Shown: positions 1 to 8,101, counted from the first letter of the stretch. The stretch is DNA of 25,524 nucleotides from Caldisericaceae bacterium (GCA_021160885.1 JAGHBR010000494.1:1-25524), one strand, 5' to 3'. Program-made: numbers and translations. The notes: generated by a model not told the origin, from the letters alone.

Positions 1-64
1 CGCTTTTCAAAACTATGAACAAATCATGAAAATAGCGCGGGAACGATTTGGGTATGAAGACTAA
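1..64 (+). CDS. C-terminal tail of an upstream gene (partial)
   Basis: An open frame enters the window from the left (codons from base 2) and ends at a TAA at 62-64. Its last 20 residues read AFQNYEQIMKIARERFGYED, a plausible amphipathic C-terminal helix. The family cannot be named from so little. It overlaps the ATG of the next gene (54) by 11 bases, so the two are probably translationally coupled in one operon. Confidence 0.6.
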   Translation, partial: AFQNYEQIMKIARERFGYED

Positions 65-1802
65 ATCTACTTTCATCTTGCTTTTAATAATCGTTTTTGT
101 TCAAATGAGTGGCCATGTATTTGGTCGCAGAATCATTGTTGCCGAAAGTGGTGGAGATTACGCCACCATTCAAGCTGCCATTAACCATGCTGTTGCTGGC
201 GATTCCATTCTGGTACGTGAAAAATCCACACCCTATTACGAAAAAATTAACTTCGATCATGGTGGTAATGAAAATGATGGCTACCTTACACTTATGGCCT
301 ACCCTGGCGAACACCCTATCATTGATGGAACGAACGTACCGAACAATCCAGCCAGTTACACCGATGATCTGATCTATCTGGAAAACGTTAATTACATCCG
401 CATCATCGGTTTTGAAATTCGGAATGTCAACACGCCCGAAGGCTCCGGAATTCGTGTTTATGGTTACGGCTCTTACATTGAGCTACGTAACAATGAAATC
501 CACGAAATTCGCGGCGGTGCCCAGGATGGCGGGGCCATGGGCATTACCATCTATGGCTCCAATGACAATAAATCCATCAATCACCTCATTATTGACAACA
601 ATCATATTCATCATTGTGATCCGGCCTGGAGCGAAGCTTTAACCTTAAATGGGAATGTAGAAAATTTTGAAGTTACCAATAATATTGTAGAAGACGTAAA
701 CAATATTGGCATCGATTTTATTGGTGGTGAAGACTGGTTAAGTTCAAAGTTCGCACGCAACGGACGCTGCGCCTGGAATCAGGTTTACCGGGCAAACTCT
801 TCTTATGAAGGTGGCTGGGCTGCTGGAATTTACGTGGATGGCGGACAAAACATCACCATTGAAAACAACATCGTTTCGGAATGTGATCTTGGTATTGAAA
901 TTGGCGCCGAAAACGCAGGGGTTGTTACCAGCGGAATTATTATGCGTAACAACATCCTTTACAAAAATGACAAAGCGGGTTTGGTGTTTGGCGGTTATGC
1001 CGTGAATACCGGACGCGTTAAAAATTGTACCTTTACGGGGAATACTTGTTACCATAACGACACCATGCACGAAGGCCTTGGCGAAGTATGGATCCAGTAC
1101 GCCGAAAACAATGAACTTTACAACAATATTTTTTATGCCAACAGCCAGAATATTTTGCTCTATTCAGAAAATGGAAATGTGAATAACATTCTGGATTACA
1201 ATCTCTGGTTTTGTGAAGCCGGAGAAAATAATGCAAAATGGGTCTGGAATAATCACACGTACACGGTTTTTAATAATTACCAGAACGGTAGTGGACAGGA
1301 TGCTCATTCTCTTTTTAGTGATCCAATGTTTATTGATGCCAGCAAGGCCGACTTTCACATCAACAGTAATTCGCCGGCTCTGGACGCAGGAAAACCAGAC
1401 TTTGTTCCTGCAGATGGCGAACAGGACATGGATCATGAAACCCGATTGATCGGTACTCGCGTTGACATTGGGGCTGACGAGCTTCAAACAACCAGCGCAA
1501 CCGAACAATCAGGAGCCTTATTGTTCGACTTCCAGCTTTTACCCGCTTTTCCCAATCCTTTTAACTCTACGGTTCAAATTCAGGGTCAGCTAAACAAAAA
1601 CCAATTCGTCGATTTGAGCGTCTTTGACATTACTGGTAAAAAAATCCGAACCTTGCTCAAACAAACCATGCCGTCTGGTAAATTTCAAATTACATGGAAT
1701 GGCACGAACGAACAACACCAGGGCTGTGCCTCTGGAGTTTATTTTGTAGTTCTGAAGAATGTCGAACAGCAAGCCATTCAAAAAATCTTTTTAATGAAAT
1801 AA
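54..1802 (+). CDS. Secreted right-handed parallel beta-helix protein with T9SS sorting domain
   Basis: A 582-residue predicted extracellular protein. Residues 1-24 form a Sec signal peptide (MKTKS, then a hydrophobic stretch ending near HVFG). Residues about 30-60 have the start typical of beta-helix proteins (DYATIQAAINHA). From about 95 to 330 there are many short repeats with N-N-I/E turns (NNEIHEI, NNHIHH, NNIVEDV, NNIVSEC, NNILYKN), the hallmark of PbH1 solenoids found in polysaccharide lyases, NosD-like and DUF1565-like proteins. Residues about 490-582 are a T9SS type A sorting domain (FPNPFN, then VFDITGKKIR, SGVYFV and a final KIFLMK). A TTG two codons upstream (48) is also in frame, but ATG 54 gives a cleaner signal peptide. 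Catalytic residues cannot be assigned; it may be a lyase or only a binding protein. Confidence 0.85.
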   Translation: MKTKSTFILLLIIVFVQMSGHVFGRRIIVAESGGDYATIQAAINHAVAGDSILVREKSTPYYEKINFDHGGNENDGYLTLMAYPGEHPIIDGTNVPNNPASYTDDLIYLENVNYIRIIGFEIRNVNTPEGSGIRVYGYGSYIELRNNEIHEIRGGAQDGGAMGITIYGSNDNKSINHLIIDNNHIHHCDPAWSEALTLNGNVENFEVTNNIVEDVNNIGIDFIGGEDWLSSKFARNGRCAWNQVYRANSSYEGGWAAGIYVDGGQNITIENNIVSECDLGIEIGAENAGVVTSGIIMRNNILYKNDKAGLVFGGYAVNTGRVKNCTFTGNTCYHNDTMHEGLGEVWIQYAENNELYNNIFYANSQNILLYSENGNVNNILDYNLWFCEAGENNAKWVWNNHTYTVFNNYQNGSGQDAHSLFSDPMFIDASKADFHINSNSPALDAGKPDFVPADGEQDMDHETRLIGTRVDIGADELQTTSATEQSGALLFDFQLLPAFPNPFNSTVQIQGQLNKNQFVDLSVFDITGKKIRTLLKQTMPSGKFQITWNGTNEQHQGCASGVYFVVLKNVEQQAIQKIFLMK

Positions 1803-1805
1803 AAC

Positions 1806-1827
1806 ATGGAATCATTATGGAATCATT
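1806..1827 (+). repeat. Perfect 11-bp tandem duplication over the aldolase start codon
   Basis: The sequence ATGGAATCATT occurs twice back to back (1806-1816 and 1817-1827). The second ATG is the in-frame aldolase start; the first is out of frame. An 11-bp unit is not a multiple of three, so gain or loss of a copy changes which ATG leads into the gene. Confidence 0.9.
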
Positions 1828-2641
1828 AATGAAGCAGAATCTACGTCAGGCACTGAAAAGCGGTCAAAAATTTTTAGCCTGTAACTTTTACAACCTGGAA
1901 ACCTTGCAGGCCATTTTGCAAGCTGCAGCTTTGAAGAAAAAAGCGATCATTTTACAAATGACACAAAGTTCTATTGAATATATGGGCTTGCTACCGGCTG
2001 TACAAATGGCCCGGGCCATGAAAGAACATTTTGGCGTTCAGGCTTTCCTGCATCTGGACCATGCCCAGTCCCTGGACTTAATTCAGCGTTGTCTGGACGC
2101 TGGATTTGATTCGGTGATGATCGATGCCAGTGAAAAACCTTTTGACCAAAATGTAGCCTTAAGTCAACAGGTGGTACAAAAAGCCCGGTCATACGGAGCC
2201 TGCGTTGAAGCTGAGCTGGGTTATGTGGCCAAGTTAGGACAATCAACTCAAAAAAAGGGATTTACCGACCCAGAACAGGCCAGAGTTTTTGTTGAACAAA
2301 CAGGAATCGACCTTCTGGCCGTGGCCATTGGTTCGGCACATGGTTTTTACAAAGAACCGCCCAATTTAGACATTGAACGCTTGCAGACCATTCATCAGGC
2401 TACTTCAGTAGCTCTGGTTTTACACGGTAGTTCTGGAATCCCTGCTGCTCAACTACGTCAGGCCATTCAAAACGGCATTCAGAAAATCAACCTGGCCACA
2501 GAAATTAAAAATCGTTTTATGCAAACACTGAAAGAAAAACTACGCCATTCTAATGAAATTGATTTACGTAAAGTTTTCCCAGCGGCCAGACAGGCCGTTA
2601 CGGACTTAATTGTCCATAAATTTGAAGAATTACAAATTTAG
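1817..2641 (+). CDS. Class II ketose-bisphosphate aldolase (fructose/tagatose-bisphosphate type)
   Basis: A 274-residue cytoplasmic, zinc-dependent aldolase, predicted to split fructose- or tagatose-1,6-bisphosphate into dihydroxyacetone phosphate and glyceraldehyde 3-phosphate. Visible family residues are LHLDHAQ with the catalytic Asp81 and zinc ligand His82, EAELG at 131-135, SAHGFYK with zinc ligand His175, LHGSSGI with zinc ligand His203, and KINLATE with Asn225 for substrate binding. The length fits the short GatY/KbaY/FbaA-like class. The open frame extends upstream into the preceding gene, but those codons are clearly out-of-frame shadow; ATG 1817 or ATG 1829 is the start. Substrate choice between fructose and tagatose cannot be settled from the sequence. 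The alpha-galactosidase and galactokinase-like genes in the window make a tagatose role possible, but this is inference. It starts 14 bp after the beta-helix gene. Confidence 0.9.
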   Translation: MESLMKQNLRQALKSGQKFLACNFYNLETLQAILQAAALKKKAIILQMTQSSIEYMGLLPAVQMARAMKEHFGVQAFLHLDHAQSLDLIQRCLDAGFDSVMIDASEKPFDQNVALSQQVVQKARSYGACVEAELGYVAKLGQSTQKKGFTDPEQARVFVEQTGIDLLAVAIGSAHGFYKEPPNLDIERLQTIHQATSVALVLHGSSGIPAAQLRQAIQNGIQKINLATEIKNRFMQTLKEKLRHSNEIDLRKVFPAARQAVTDLIVHKFEELQI

Positions 2642-2643
2642 AT

Positions 2644-2668
2644 TTCCGATCCTGAAAAAGGACCGGAA
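2644..2668 (+). other. Intergenic hairpin between aldolase and amidohydrolase
   Basis: Arms TTCCGATCC (2644-2652) and GGACCGGAA (2660-2668) pair with one A-C mismatch around a TGAAAAA loop. It starts three bases after the aldolase stop. There is no T-run after it, so it is more likely an mRNA stability or processing element than an intrinsic terminator. Confidence 0.4.
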
Positions 2669-2699
2669 GTAAGGTATTAAAAACGGTTAAAGGAACACC

Positions 2700-3872
2700 A
2701 TGAAACATTTTACCAAAATTCTTTTTGGACTCCTGCTGATTTTTTCAGTCGCCTGCCAGCCACAGGAGAAAACGGCGGAAACCGCAAAATCGCCAGAAAC
2801 TCTACTGCTAAAAGATTACAATCCTCGTTCCATTTACCGCATCCCGAAAACCGACATCAAACGAGCCAGCGTACCGGTTATTGACATTCATTCGCATCCT
2901 TACGCTCCATCCGAAAAAGAAATTCAACACTGGATTAAAATTTTAGATGAAGTGGGCATCGAAAAAGTGATCATCTTAACCTGTTCTTACGGACAGGCCT
3001 TTGATTCCATTGCTGCCATTTATGGCAAATATGGGGAACGTTTTGAGTTGTGGTGCGGTTTTGATTACACCAATTACGACAAGCCGGGCTGGAGTAAACG
3101 TGCCGTGGCTGAGCTGGAACGTTGCGTACGCATGGGAGCAAAGGGAGTTGGCGAGCTCGGCGATAAAGGACTGGGCATGGCCTACTCGAATCTGTTTGCA
3201 AAAAAACCCGGTACAAAAGCCAAGGGAATGCACTTAGATGATCCACGGATGGATCCTTTACTGGAAAAATGTGCCGAAATAGGGTTGCCTGTTAACATTC
3301 ATGTGGCCGATCCCATCTGGATGTACCAGCCCATGGATTCCACAAATGATGGTTTAATGAACGCTTACACCTGGCGCATTAAACGCCAACCAGGTATCTT
3401 GCTCCATGACGATCTGATCAATACTCTGGAAAGGGCGGTTAAGAAGCATCCGAACACCACTTTCATTGCCTGTCATTTTGCCAACCTCTCTTACGATTTA
3501 AATCGCCTTGGACAGTTACTTGACAAATACGCCAATCTCTGGGCGGACAATTCGGCACGTTACGCCGAAACTGCAACCATCCCACGCTTTATGAATGCTT
3601 TTTACCAGAAGTACCAGGATCGTTTACTCTATGGAACAGACAATTATTTTGATCCGCACATGTACCGGGTGACTTTCCGCATTTTACAGACCACGGATGA
3701 ACATTTCTACGAAAAGGCGCTGTTCAATTACCACTGGGCCTATTATGGTTTTGGCTTACCCCAGGCCGTTTTAAAGAAAGTTTACAGAAATAATGCGCTT
3801 CGCTTGTTAAAAGAGCGCGATAAAAAATTAAAACTTTATTTAAGCAAAAAAAAAAAATCAGGAATTAGATGA
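2700..3872 (+). CDS. Lipoprotein amidohydrolase (amidohydrolase_2-like, TIM barrel)
   Basis: A 390-residue predicted metal-dependent hydrolase anchored as a lipoprotein. The N-terminus has a signal peptide ending in the lipobox SVAC (Cys19). The catalytic domain begins at about residue 60. Metal-ligand candidates match the amidohydrolase pattern: IHSHP (His64, His66), NIHVAD (His201), ACHFAN (His259) and YGTDNY (Asp314). This family covers hydrolases, lactonases and decarboxylases, so the reaction is not determined. A ribosome-binding site AAAGGA lies at 2689-2694, 5 bp before the ATG. The gene ends in a run of 12 A (four Lys codons). Its TGA overlaps the ATG of the next gene as ATGA, implying translational coupling. 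Family members are usually cytoplasmic, so a lipidated copy is slightly unusual and fits work on an extracellular substrate. Confidence 0.85.
   Translation: MKHFTKILFGLLLIFSVACQPQEKTAETAKSPETLLLKDYNPRSIYRIPKTDIKRASVPVIDIHSHPYAPSEKEIQHWIKILDEVGIEKVIILTCSYGQAFDSIAAIYGKYGERFELWCGFDYTNYDKPGWSKRAVAELERCVRMGAKGVGELGDKGLGMAYSNLFAKKPGTKAKGMHLDDPRMDPLLEKCAEIGLPVNIHVADPIWMYQPMDSTNDGLMNAYTWRIKRQPGILLHDDLINTLERAVKKHPNTTFIACHFANLSYDLNRLGQLLDKYANLWADNSARYAETATIPRFMNAFYQKYQDRLLYGTDNYFDPHMYRVTFRILQTTDEHFYEKALFNYHWAYYGFGLPQAVLKKVYRNNALRLLKERDKKLKLYLSKKKKSGIR
3846..3857 (+). repeat. Homopolymeric A12 tract
   Basis: Twelve consecutive A encode four Lys at the end of the amidohydrolase, 11 bp before the next start codon. 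It is a potential slippage site. A shift only alters the last residues, because both alternative frames stop within about 20 bp (TAG at 3866, TAA at 3874). Confidence 0.9.
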
Positions 3873-4834
3873 TTAAATTCGATCTCCACTTTACCAACAA
3901 ATTGTTCTGTATTTTGCTTGTTTTAATTGGCTGGTTACCTGCTGGCGACCTACCCTGGTACTATTTTGTTCGTACTTCAGGCCATCCACTTAATGCACAA
4001 AACATTGATGCTATTATTGCCGATGCCCAACAAACGCATCTGTTTGGTATTGAAGTGGACAATGACATTACCGGTCGTTACGACAGTTTTTTGCATCCTG
4101 AAAATAAATTGCAGGTTTTGCGTGAACTGGTTCAAAAAGTTCATGCCATTGGAAATTACGCCTTTGTTTACATTGCCGGTCTGGAATGCATTACACCGCA
4201 GGCAGATCTACGACAACACACCTTTTTTAAAGACCATCCGGACTGGGTGCAACGCGATCTTAACTGTCGACCGGCTATTTTTAACAGCAAGGATGCCTTC
4301 TGGATTCATGAAGGCGACGAAGATGTCTGGATTAGCCCTTTTGCTCAACCCTGGCGAAAGCTTTACATGGAACGTGTCCGGCAGATTGCCGCCACAGGTA
4401 TTGACGGAATTTACGTGGACATTCCTTATTGGATGACACACTTTGAAGGCTGGGAAAATACCTGGGCCAGCTTTGATGATTTCACGGTACAGGCCTTTAA
4501 ACAGGCTACCGGTCTCGATGCCAGAAGCGACTTTAAATTAGGTGATTTCAGTGATGCTCATTTTCGCCAATGGGTTGACTTTCGTTTACAGGCCATTCGG
4601 GATTTTTTGGCAGAAATTGACTACAATGTTAAAAAAGTAAATCCGAATTGTTTGACTATTGCTGAGATTTATCCAGGCATTGACTTTGAAGCCGTGTGCC
4701 TGGGAGCCGATGTAAGCATGCTGTACGAAGTGGTTGATGTAATTACGCATGAGTACAGCGAGGGAGCCTACATGGCCTCTGACCGCCAACCGTTTGACTG
4801 GTACCGTTACCTGATTGGCATGCTAACCTTTTGA
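3869..4834 (+). CDS. N-terminal, translatable part of the interrupted GH-like gene (TIM barrel)
   Basis: The 321 residues that would be made if the TGA is read as stop. Candidate acidic catalytic positions are Asp184 in GIDGIYVDIPYW, at the end of a predicted barrel strand, and Glu266 in LTIAEIYPG. Both are the kind of positions used by retaining glycosidases in related GHL proteins, but the assignment is inference. Truncation after residue 321 would remove the last barrel strands (the continuation reads KPTWMLSYSWD), so the truncated product is unlikely to fold as an active enzyme. Confidence 0.6.
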   Translation: MIKFDLHFTNKLFCILLVLIGWLPAGDLPWYYFVRTSGHPLNAQNIDAIIADAQQTHLFGIEVDNDITGRYDSFLHPENKLQVLRELVQKVHAIGNYAFVYIAGLECITPQADLRQHTFFKDHPDWVQRDLNCRPAIFNSKDAFWIHEGDEDVWISPFAQPWRKLYMERVRQIAATGIDGIYVDIPYWMTHFEGWENTWASFDDFTVQAFKQATGLDARSDFKLGDFSDAHFRQWVDFRLQAIRDFLAEIDYNVKKVNPNCLTIAEIYPGIDFEAVCLGADVSMLYEVVDVITHEYSEGAYMASDRQPFDWYRYLIGMLTF

Positions 4835-4868
4835 GCACTGGCCCATGGTAAACCAACCTGGATGCTCA
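4832..4868 (+). other. Hairpin starting exactly at the in-frame TGA
   Basis: TGAGCA (4832-4837) is perfectly complementary to TGCTCA (4863-4868). With A4862 bulged, four more pairs form (4838-4841 with 4858-4861, two of them G-U). A 3-bp apical stem TGG/CCA then closes a TAAA loop (4846-4855). The fold puts the UGA at the foot of a 37-nt hairpin, the placement seen in bacterial SECIS elements. The short upper stem and the lack of a loop G in this fold do not fit the usual SECIS consensus well. Confidence 0.35.
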
Positions 4869-5833
4869 GTTACAGTTGGGACGGCAACACTCGGGTAGAA
4901 CCAGCTCTGGCCATGCGCCTGCTCTTTTTAACACAACTGTTTGCCGGAACAAATTCCTGGGATGCGGCCACACATATCATGTCCGGTTCAAATAACAAAA
5001 CCGAACGTAGTAAAATCTTTAAATGGATTGCCACACATCAGGATCATTTTTACGGTCCCTCGCAGCAAAAGGCAATGCTGGGAATCTATTTTTCTCCCAA
5101 AACACGCAATTATTTTGCTGATGAGTTTATTCCTTCGTTCATGGGCATGGTTTTAATGGCCTTACACACTCATCAGGAATTCCAAATCGTCACACCAGGA
5201 GATTTAGACCAGTTCAACGGAGCCTTACTCATTTTACCAAACATTAAAATGCTAACAAGCCCGGAAATTAGCGCTTTGCAACATTTGCAACAAAAGAATG
5301 TGTTTTTGCTTTTCACTCAGGATTCTACGCCAGACCAGGCCCCGACCAACTGGCGCACAGCGCTTAAAGCGCTGAACAAAGCAATGTTCAAAATTGAATC
5401 GCCTTGCAAAGGAAAGCATTATTTCCAAATGGCATTTAAAAATTTCAATAAAATCGTGCAAAAAAAAGAGACCTCAAGTGATTTGCAATCTTTTGCTCTC
5501 AAATTTATGGACAAACTTGATCAATACAAAAAATGGCAGCCAACGGTTAAATTAAGCGCTCCTGTTTCGCTGGCCATGCGCGCCTATTACCAGCAAGGAA
5601 AGCTACACATCGCCTTACTTAATTTTACCGGTATTAAAGGTGGACAAAACCTGGTTTCATTTCCAGTAAGAAATCTGAAGTTGGAAATCACTTTAAACGT
5701 TACCAAATCCAATAAAATTAACTTTTTGAATTACCTGGGTGATGTAGAAGTTCTAACAGGCAAACAAAACGGTGCTTACATGCGCTGGGAAATCCCTCAA
5801 ATATCAAATGGAGCATTTTTATGGTTAGATTAA
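4862..5833 (+). CDS. C-terminal part of the interrupted GH-like gene
   Basis: Open segment after the TGA; the first ATG in it gives 323 residues. No ribosome-binding site precedes this ATG, and it lies inside the barrel coding sequence, so independent initiation is unlikely. The early part completes the barrel (WMLSYSWDGNTR). Then MLGIYFSPKTRNYF to LLILPNIKML resembles the trimerisation-type Rossmann-like domain of beta-galactosidase families. A beta-sandwich-like end (LHIALLNFTG and following) closes the protein. It is probably expressed only if the TGA is bypassed. Confidence 0.45.
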   Translation: MLSYSWDGNTRVEPALAMRLLFLTQLFAGTNSWDAATHIMSGSNNKTERSKIFKWIATHQDHFYGPSQQKAMLGIYFSPKTRNYFADEFIPSFMGMVLMALHTHQEFQIVTPGDLDQFNGALLILPNIKMLTSPEISALQHLQQKNVFLLFTQDSTPDQAPTNWRTALKALNKAMFKIESPCKGKHYFQMAFKNFNKIVQKKETSSDLQSFALKFMDKLDQYKKWQPTVKLSAPVSLAMRAYYQQGKLHIALLNFTGIKGGQNLVSFPVRNLKLEITLNVTKSNKINFLNYLGDVEVLTGKQNGAYMRWEIPQISNGAFLWLD

Positions 5834-8070
5834 CAACGAATAGAAACATGTTGTTTTTAGTCTTGCTTTTATTGAATGGCTTGCTTTTTAACAGCGCAAA
5901 TGCAAAAAACATTGTGTACGACAGCACCGATGCCATTATTTTTAATCCAGAACGTGGCTTTTGCACACAAATCAGCGATCCGGTAACGCTTTCTTTAACC
6001 AGTAGTTTGAAGGCGCAACACATCTCTGTCATTCAACGGATTTACACCATTCCTCAATTTCGGGATAAACCATTAGACGAAGACTTTTTAAATCTGGTTG
6101 AGCAAGATTTTAACACAGCTCGTAAAGGTGGATTAAAACTGGTGGTTCGCTTTTCCTACACCAATGATATTAATGGGCAGGATGCCCCACTATATGTCAT
6201 TCTTAATCACATTAATCAGTTAAAACCTTTGTTGCAAAAACATTTTGACGTGCTGGCCTACATGGAGGCCGGATTCATTGGCGCCTGGGGCGAATGGTAT
6301 TACTCTACCAATAATTTGAACAATACAGAGGCGCGTCGTGCCGTATTGTTTGCATTATTAGATGCGCTTCCAGTTCAGCGCTGCGTGGTGGTGCGAACGC
6401 CTGACTACAAGCGAAAGATTTTTAATGATCCCAATCCCCTGACTGAAGAAGAAGCCTTTAGCGGCACTAAAAAAGCCCGTACCGGCGCCCACAACGATTG
6501 CTTTTTAGCCAGCGCTACGGATTATGGCACCTATCTGTCAGACGATATCCAGGGCGACAAAGACTATTTACACCAGGACAATCAATTTGTACCACAGGGC
6601 GGTGAAACGTGTAACCCCAGCGCCTATTCTGGTTGCAGTAATGCTTTAAAAGACCTGGCCTACATGCACTGGTCAATTTTAAATAAGGATTACCATCCCG
6701 ATGTGCTGCAAGGCTGGGAAAATAATGGTTGCATGCCCGAAATCAAGCGACGGTTAGGTTACCGATTCCGTTTGCTTCAGGCTACCATTAGCGACAGTAG
6801 TAAGCCCGGTGGCCCTGTAGAATTAAGTTGTTCCATTGTTAATGATGGCTTTGCCAGTCCTTACAATCCACGTGAACTGGAAGTTATTTTAAGAGAAATC
6901 AGCGCCAACAAAAAGTACCGAGTTCTAACAGATCAGGATCCCAGGTACTGGTTTTCTGGCGATACCGTCCATTTTACCGTGCGGGCCGGGTTGCCTTTAG
7001 ACATGCCTTCAGGTCAGTACGAAATCTTTTTACATCTGGCTGATCCAGCACCTGCCTTACACGACCGCCCCGAATACGCCATTCGCCTGGCTAACCAGAA
7101 TGTCTGGGAAGATTCTACCGGTTACAATTCCTTACTCCACCAGATTACCGTTAACACCAGCGTAAATGTAGAAGATTACACAGGTGATCTTATTTTTGAA
7201 CCTTTTACTGCTTCTGGCGCGGGGAGCTCTTCCATTCTGCTCGATGGTTATTTTAATGACTGGCAGAACATTCCCCAACTGGATGTTTCACCCGACGAAG
7301 AGCAAGCTGGAGATGCCTTAAACCCCGACGTAGATCTGGTGGACATGTGGGCCACTGACGATGAAAATTTCATTTACCTCAGTTACCGCTTGCAGGGGCA
7401 GATGAAGAACGGCTATTTTTATCACGTTTTTTTTGATTGCGATCTGGACACATCCACTGGTTTTCACAGTGCTGGTAGTTTTGCCGGTATTGATTACATG
7501 GTTGAAAATTCTTCGTTGTGGGAATATTCTGGCACACACGGTGAATGGAGCTGGACTTACCGCGGGGAAATTGGCTTGCAAAAAGGTAAAGATGATCCCT
7601 CTCGGATTGAATTAGCTGTCGATCGTTTTTTACTGGCTCAAAAAGGTTTAAAAGACGTGGTTGGTCTGGTTTTTAACATTAATGACAACAACGAAAGCTT
7701 TGATGATGATTACGCTCCTGACGCTTACACCGATCACAGTTATTATTACATTTTTCAGATTACTTCGCTACCAGACGAACAAAAAATCAATCATGTACCT
7801 GAAACGTATTCCATTAAGACCTATCCCAATCCATTCAACAATCAGGTAACTATTGAATATTTTTCATTGAGCGATCCATTGTACAAGGCAACCTTTTACA
7901 ATGTTTTAGGAGAAGTGATTAAAACAATGGATTTTGGAGGGGCGGTAAGTCGCAAGTTTCAGTGGGATGGCACCACACAGGACGGTAAACCAGTGGGCAG
8001 CGGCTTTTACGTTTTAAAATTAATTACAGAAAAAAATGAGGTAATTTCTAAACTCATTTTATTAAAATGA
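5821..8070 (+). CDS. Secreted DUF4874/DUF4832-type protein with CBM9-like domain and T9SS tail
   Basis: 749 residues from ATG 5821; ATG 5848 is an alternative start that leaves a compact signal peptide ending SANA. Residues about 33-190 carry the DUF4874 signature NPERGF (Asn42 onward) and EAGFIGAWGEW, with Glu149 and Glu158 as conserved acidic candidates in a TIM-barrel-like fold. Residues about 190-440 match the DUF4832 style (cysteine-rich stretch, YMHWSILN). Residues about 470-645 are CBM9-like (ILLDGYFNDW, DLVDMWATDDENFIYLSY). Residues 664-749 are a T9SS sorting domain (YPNPFNNQ to LILLK). The enzymatic activity of DUF4832 proteins is not established as far as I know; a glycoside-hydrolase role is inference from fold, neighbours and the attached carbohydrate-binding-like domain. 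It overlaps the previous frame by 13 bp. Confidence 0.8.
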   Translation: MVRLTTNRNMLFLVLLLLNGLLFNSANAKNIVYDSTDAIIFNPERGFCTQISDPVTLSLTSSLKAQHISVIQRIYTIPQFRDKPLDEDFLNLVEQDFNTARKGGLKLVVRFSYTNDINGQDAPLYVILNHINQLKPLLQKHFDVLAYMEAGFIGAWGEWYYSTNNLNNTEARRAVLFALLDALPVQRCVVVRTPDYKRKIFNDPNPLTEEEAFSGTKKARTGAHNDCFLASATDYGTYLSDDIQGDKDYLHQDNQFVPQGGETCNPSAYSGCSNALKDLAYMHWSILNKDYHPDVLQGWENNGCMPEIKRRLGYRFRLLQATISDSSKPGGPVELSCSIVNDGFASPYNPRELEVILREISANKKYRVLTDQDPRYWFSGDTVHFTVRAGLPLDMPSGQYEIFLHLADPAPALHDRPEYAIRLANQNVWEDSTGYNSLLHQITVNTSVNVEDYTGDLIFEPFTASGAGSSSILLDGYFNDWQNIPQLDVSPDEEQAGDALNPDVDLVDMWATDDENFIYLSYRLQGQMKNGYFYHVFFDCDLDTSTGFHSAGSFAGIDYMVENSSLWEYSGTHGEWSWTYRGEIGLQKGKDDPSRIELAVDRFLLAQKGLKDVVGLVFNINDNNESFDDDYAPDAYTDHSYYYIFQITSLPDEQKINHVPETYSIKTYPNPFNNQVTIEYFSLSDPLYKATFYNVLGEVIKTMDFGGAVSRKFQWDGTTQDGKPVGSGFYVLKLITEKNEVISKLILLK

Positions 8071-8093
8071 CATTATGTTCAACCAACCAAATG

Positions 8094-8101
8094 AAAGGAG
8101 G
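8094..8101 (+). promoter_or_regulatory. Strong ribosome-binding site deciding start 8108
   Basis: AAAGGAGG lies 6 bp before ATG 8108. It rules against the in-frame ATG at 8075, which would place this Shine-Dalgarno sequence inside the coding region and spoil the signal peptide. Confidence 0.85.

Larger units (their letters stand above)
3869..5833 (+). pseudogene. Glycoside-hydrolase-like TIM-barrel protein interrupted by one in-frame TGA
   Basis: Read through codon 322, this is a 655-codon frame with a single internal TGA (4832-4834). Both sides stay in the same frame and read as one protein. The N-terminus is signal-peptide-like (hydrophobic, residues 10-25). A TIM-barrel glycosidase-like domain spans about 27-400, followed by a domain resembling the class I glutamine-amidotransferase-like trimerisation domain of beta-galactosidases (about 400-520) and a beta-rich C-terminus. 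The layout resembles the GHL (hypothetical glycosyl hydrolase) families. The start overlaps the previous stop (ATGA) and the end overlaps the next gene by 13 bp. Without readthrough it is a broken gene. A C-to-T change in CGA (Arg), a sequencing error or stop-codon recoding could each explain it. No other damage is visible, so any loss is recent. Confidence 0.7.

Noticed and set aside
1694..1816. Extended aldolase start inside the beta-helix gene
   Set aside because: The 41 added residues are a frame-shifted shadow of the T9SS domain, and aldolase homology begins after ATG 1817.
2644..2668. Intrinsic terminator after the aldolase
   Set aside because: The hairpin lacks a following T-run and the next gene begins 32 bp later with its own ribosome-binding site, so it is kept only as a hairpin.
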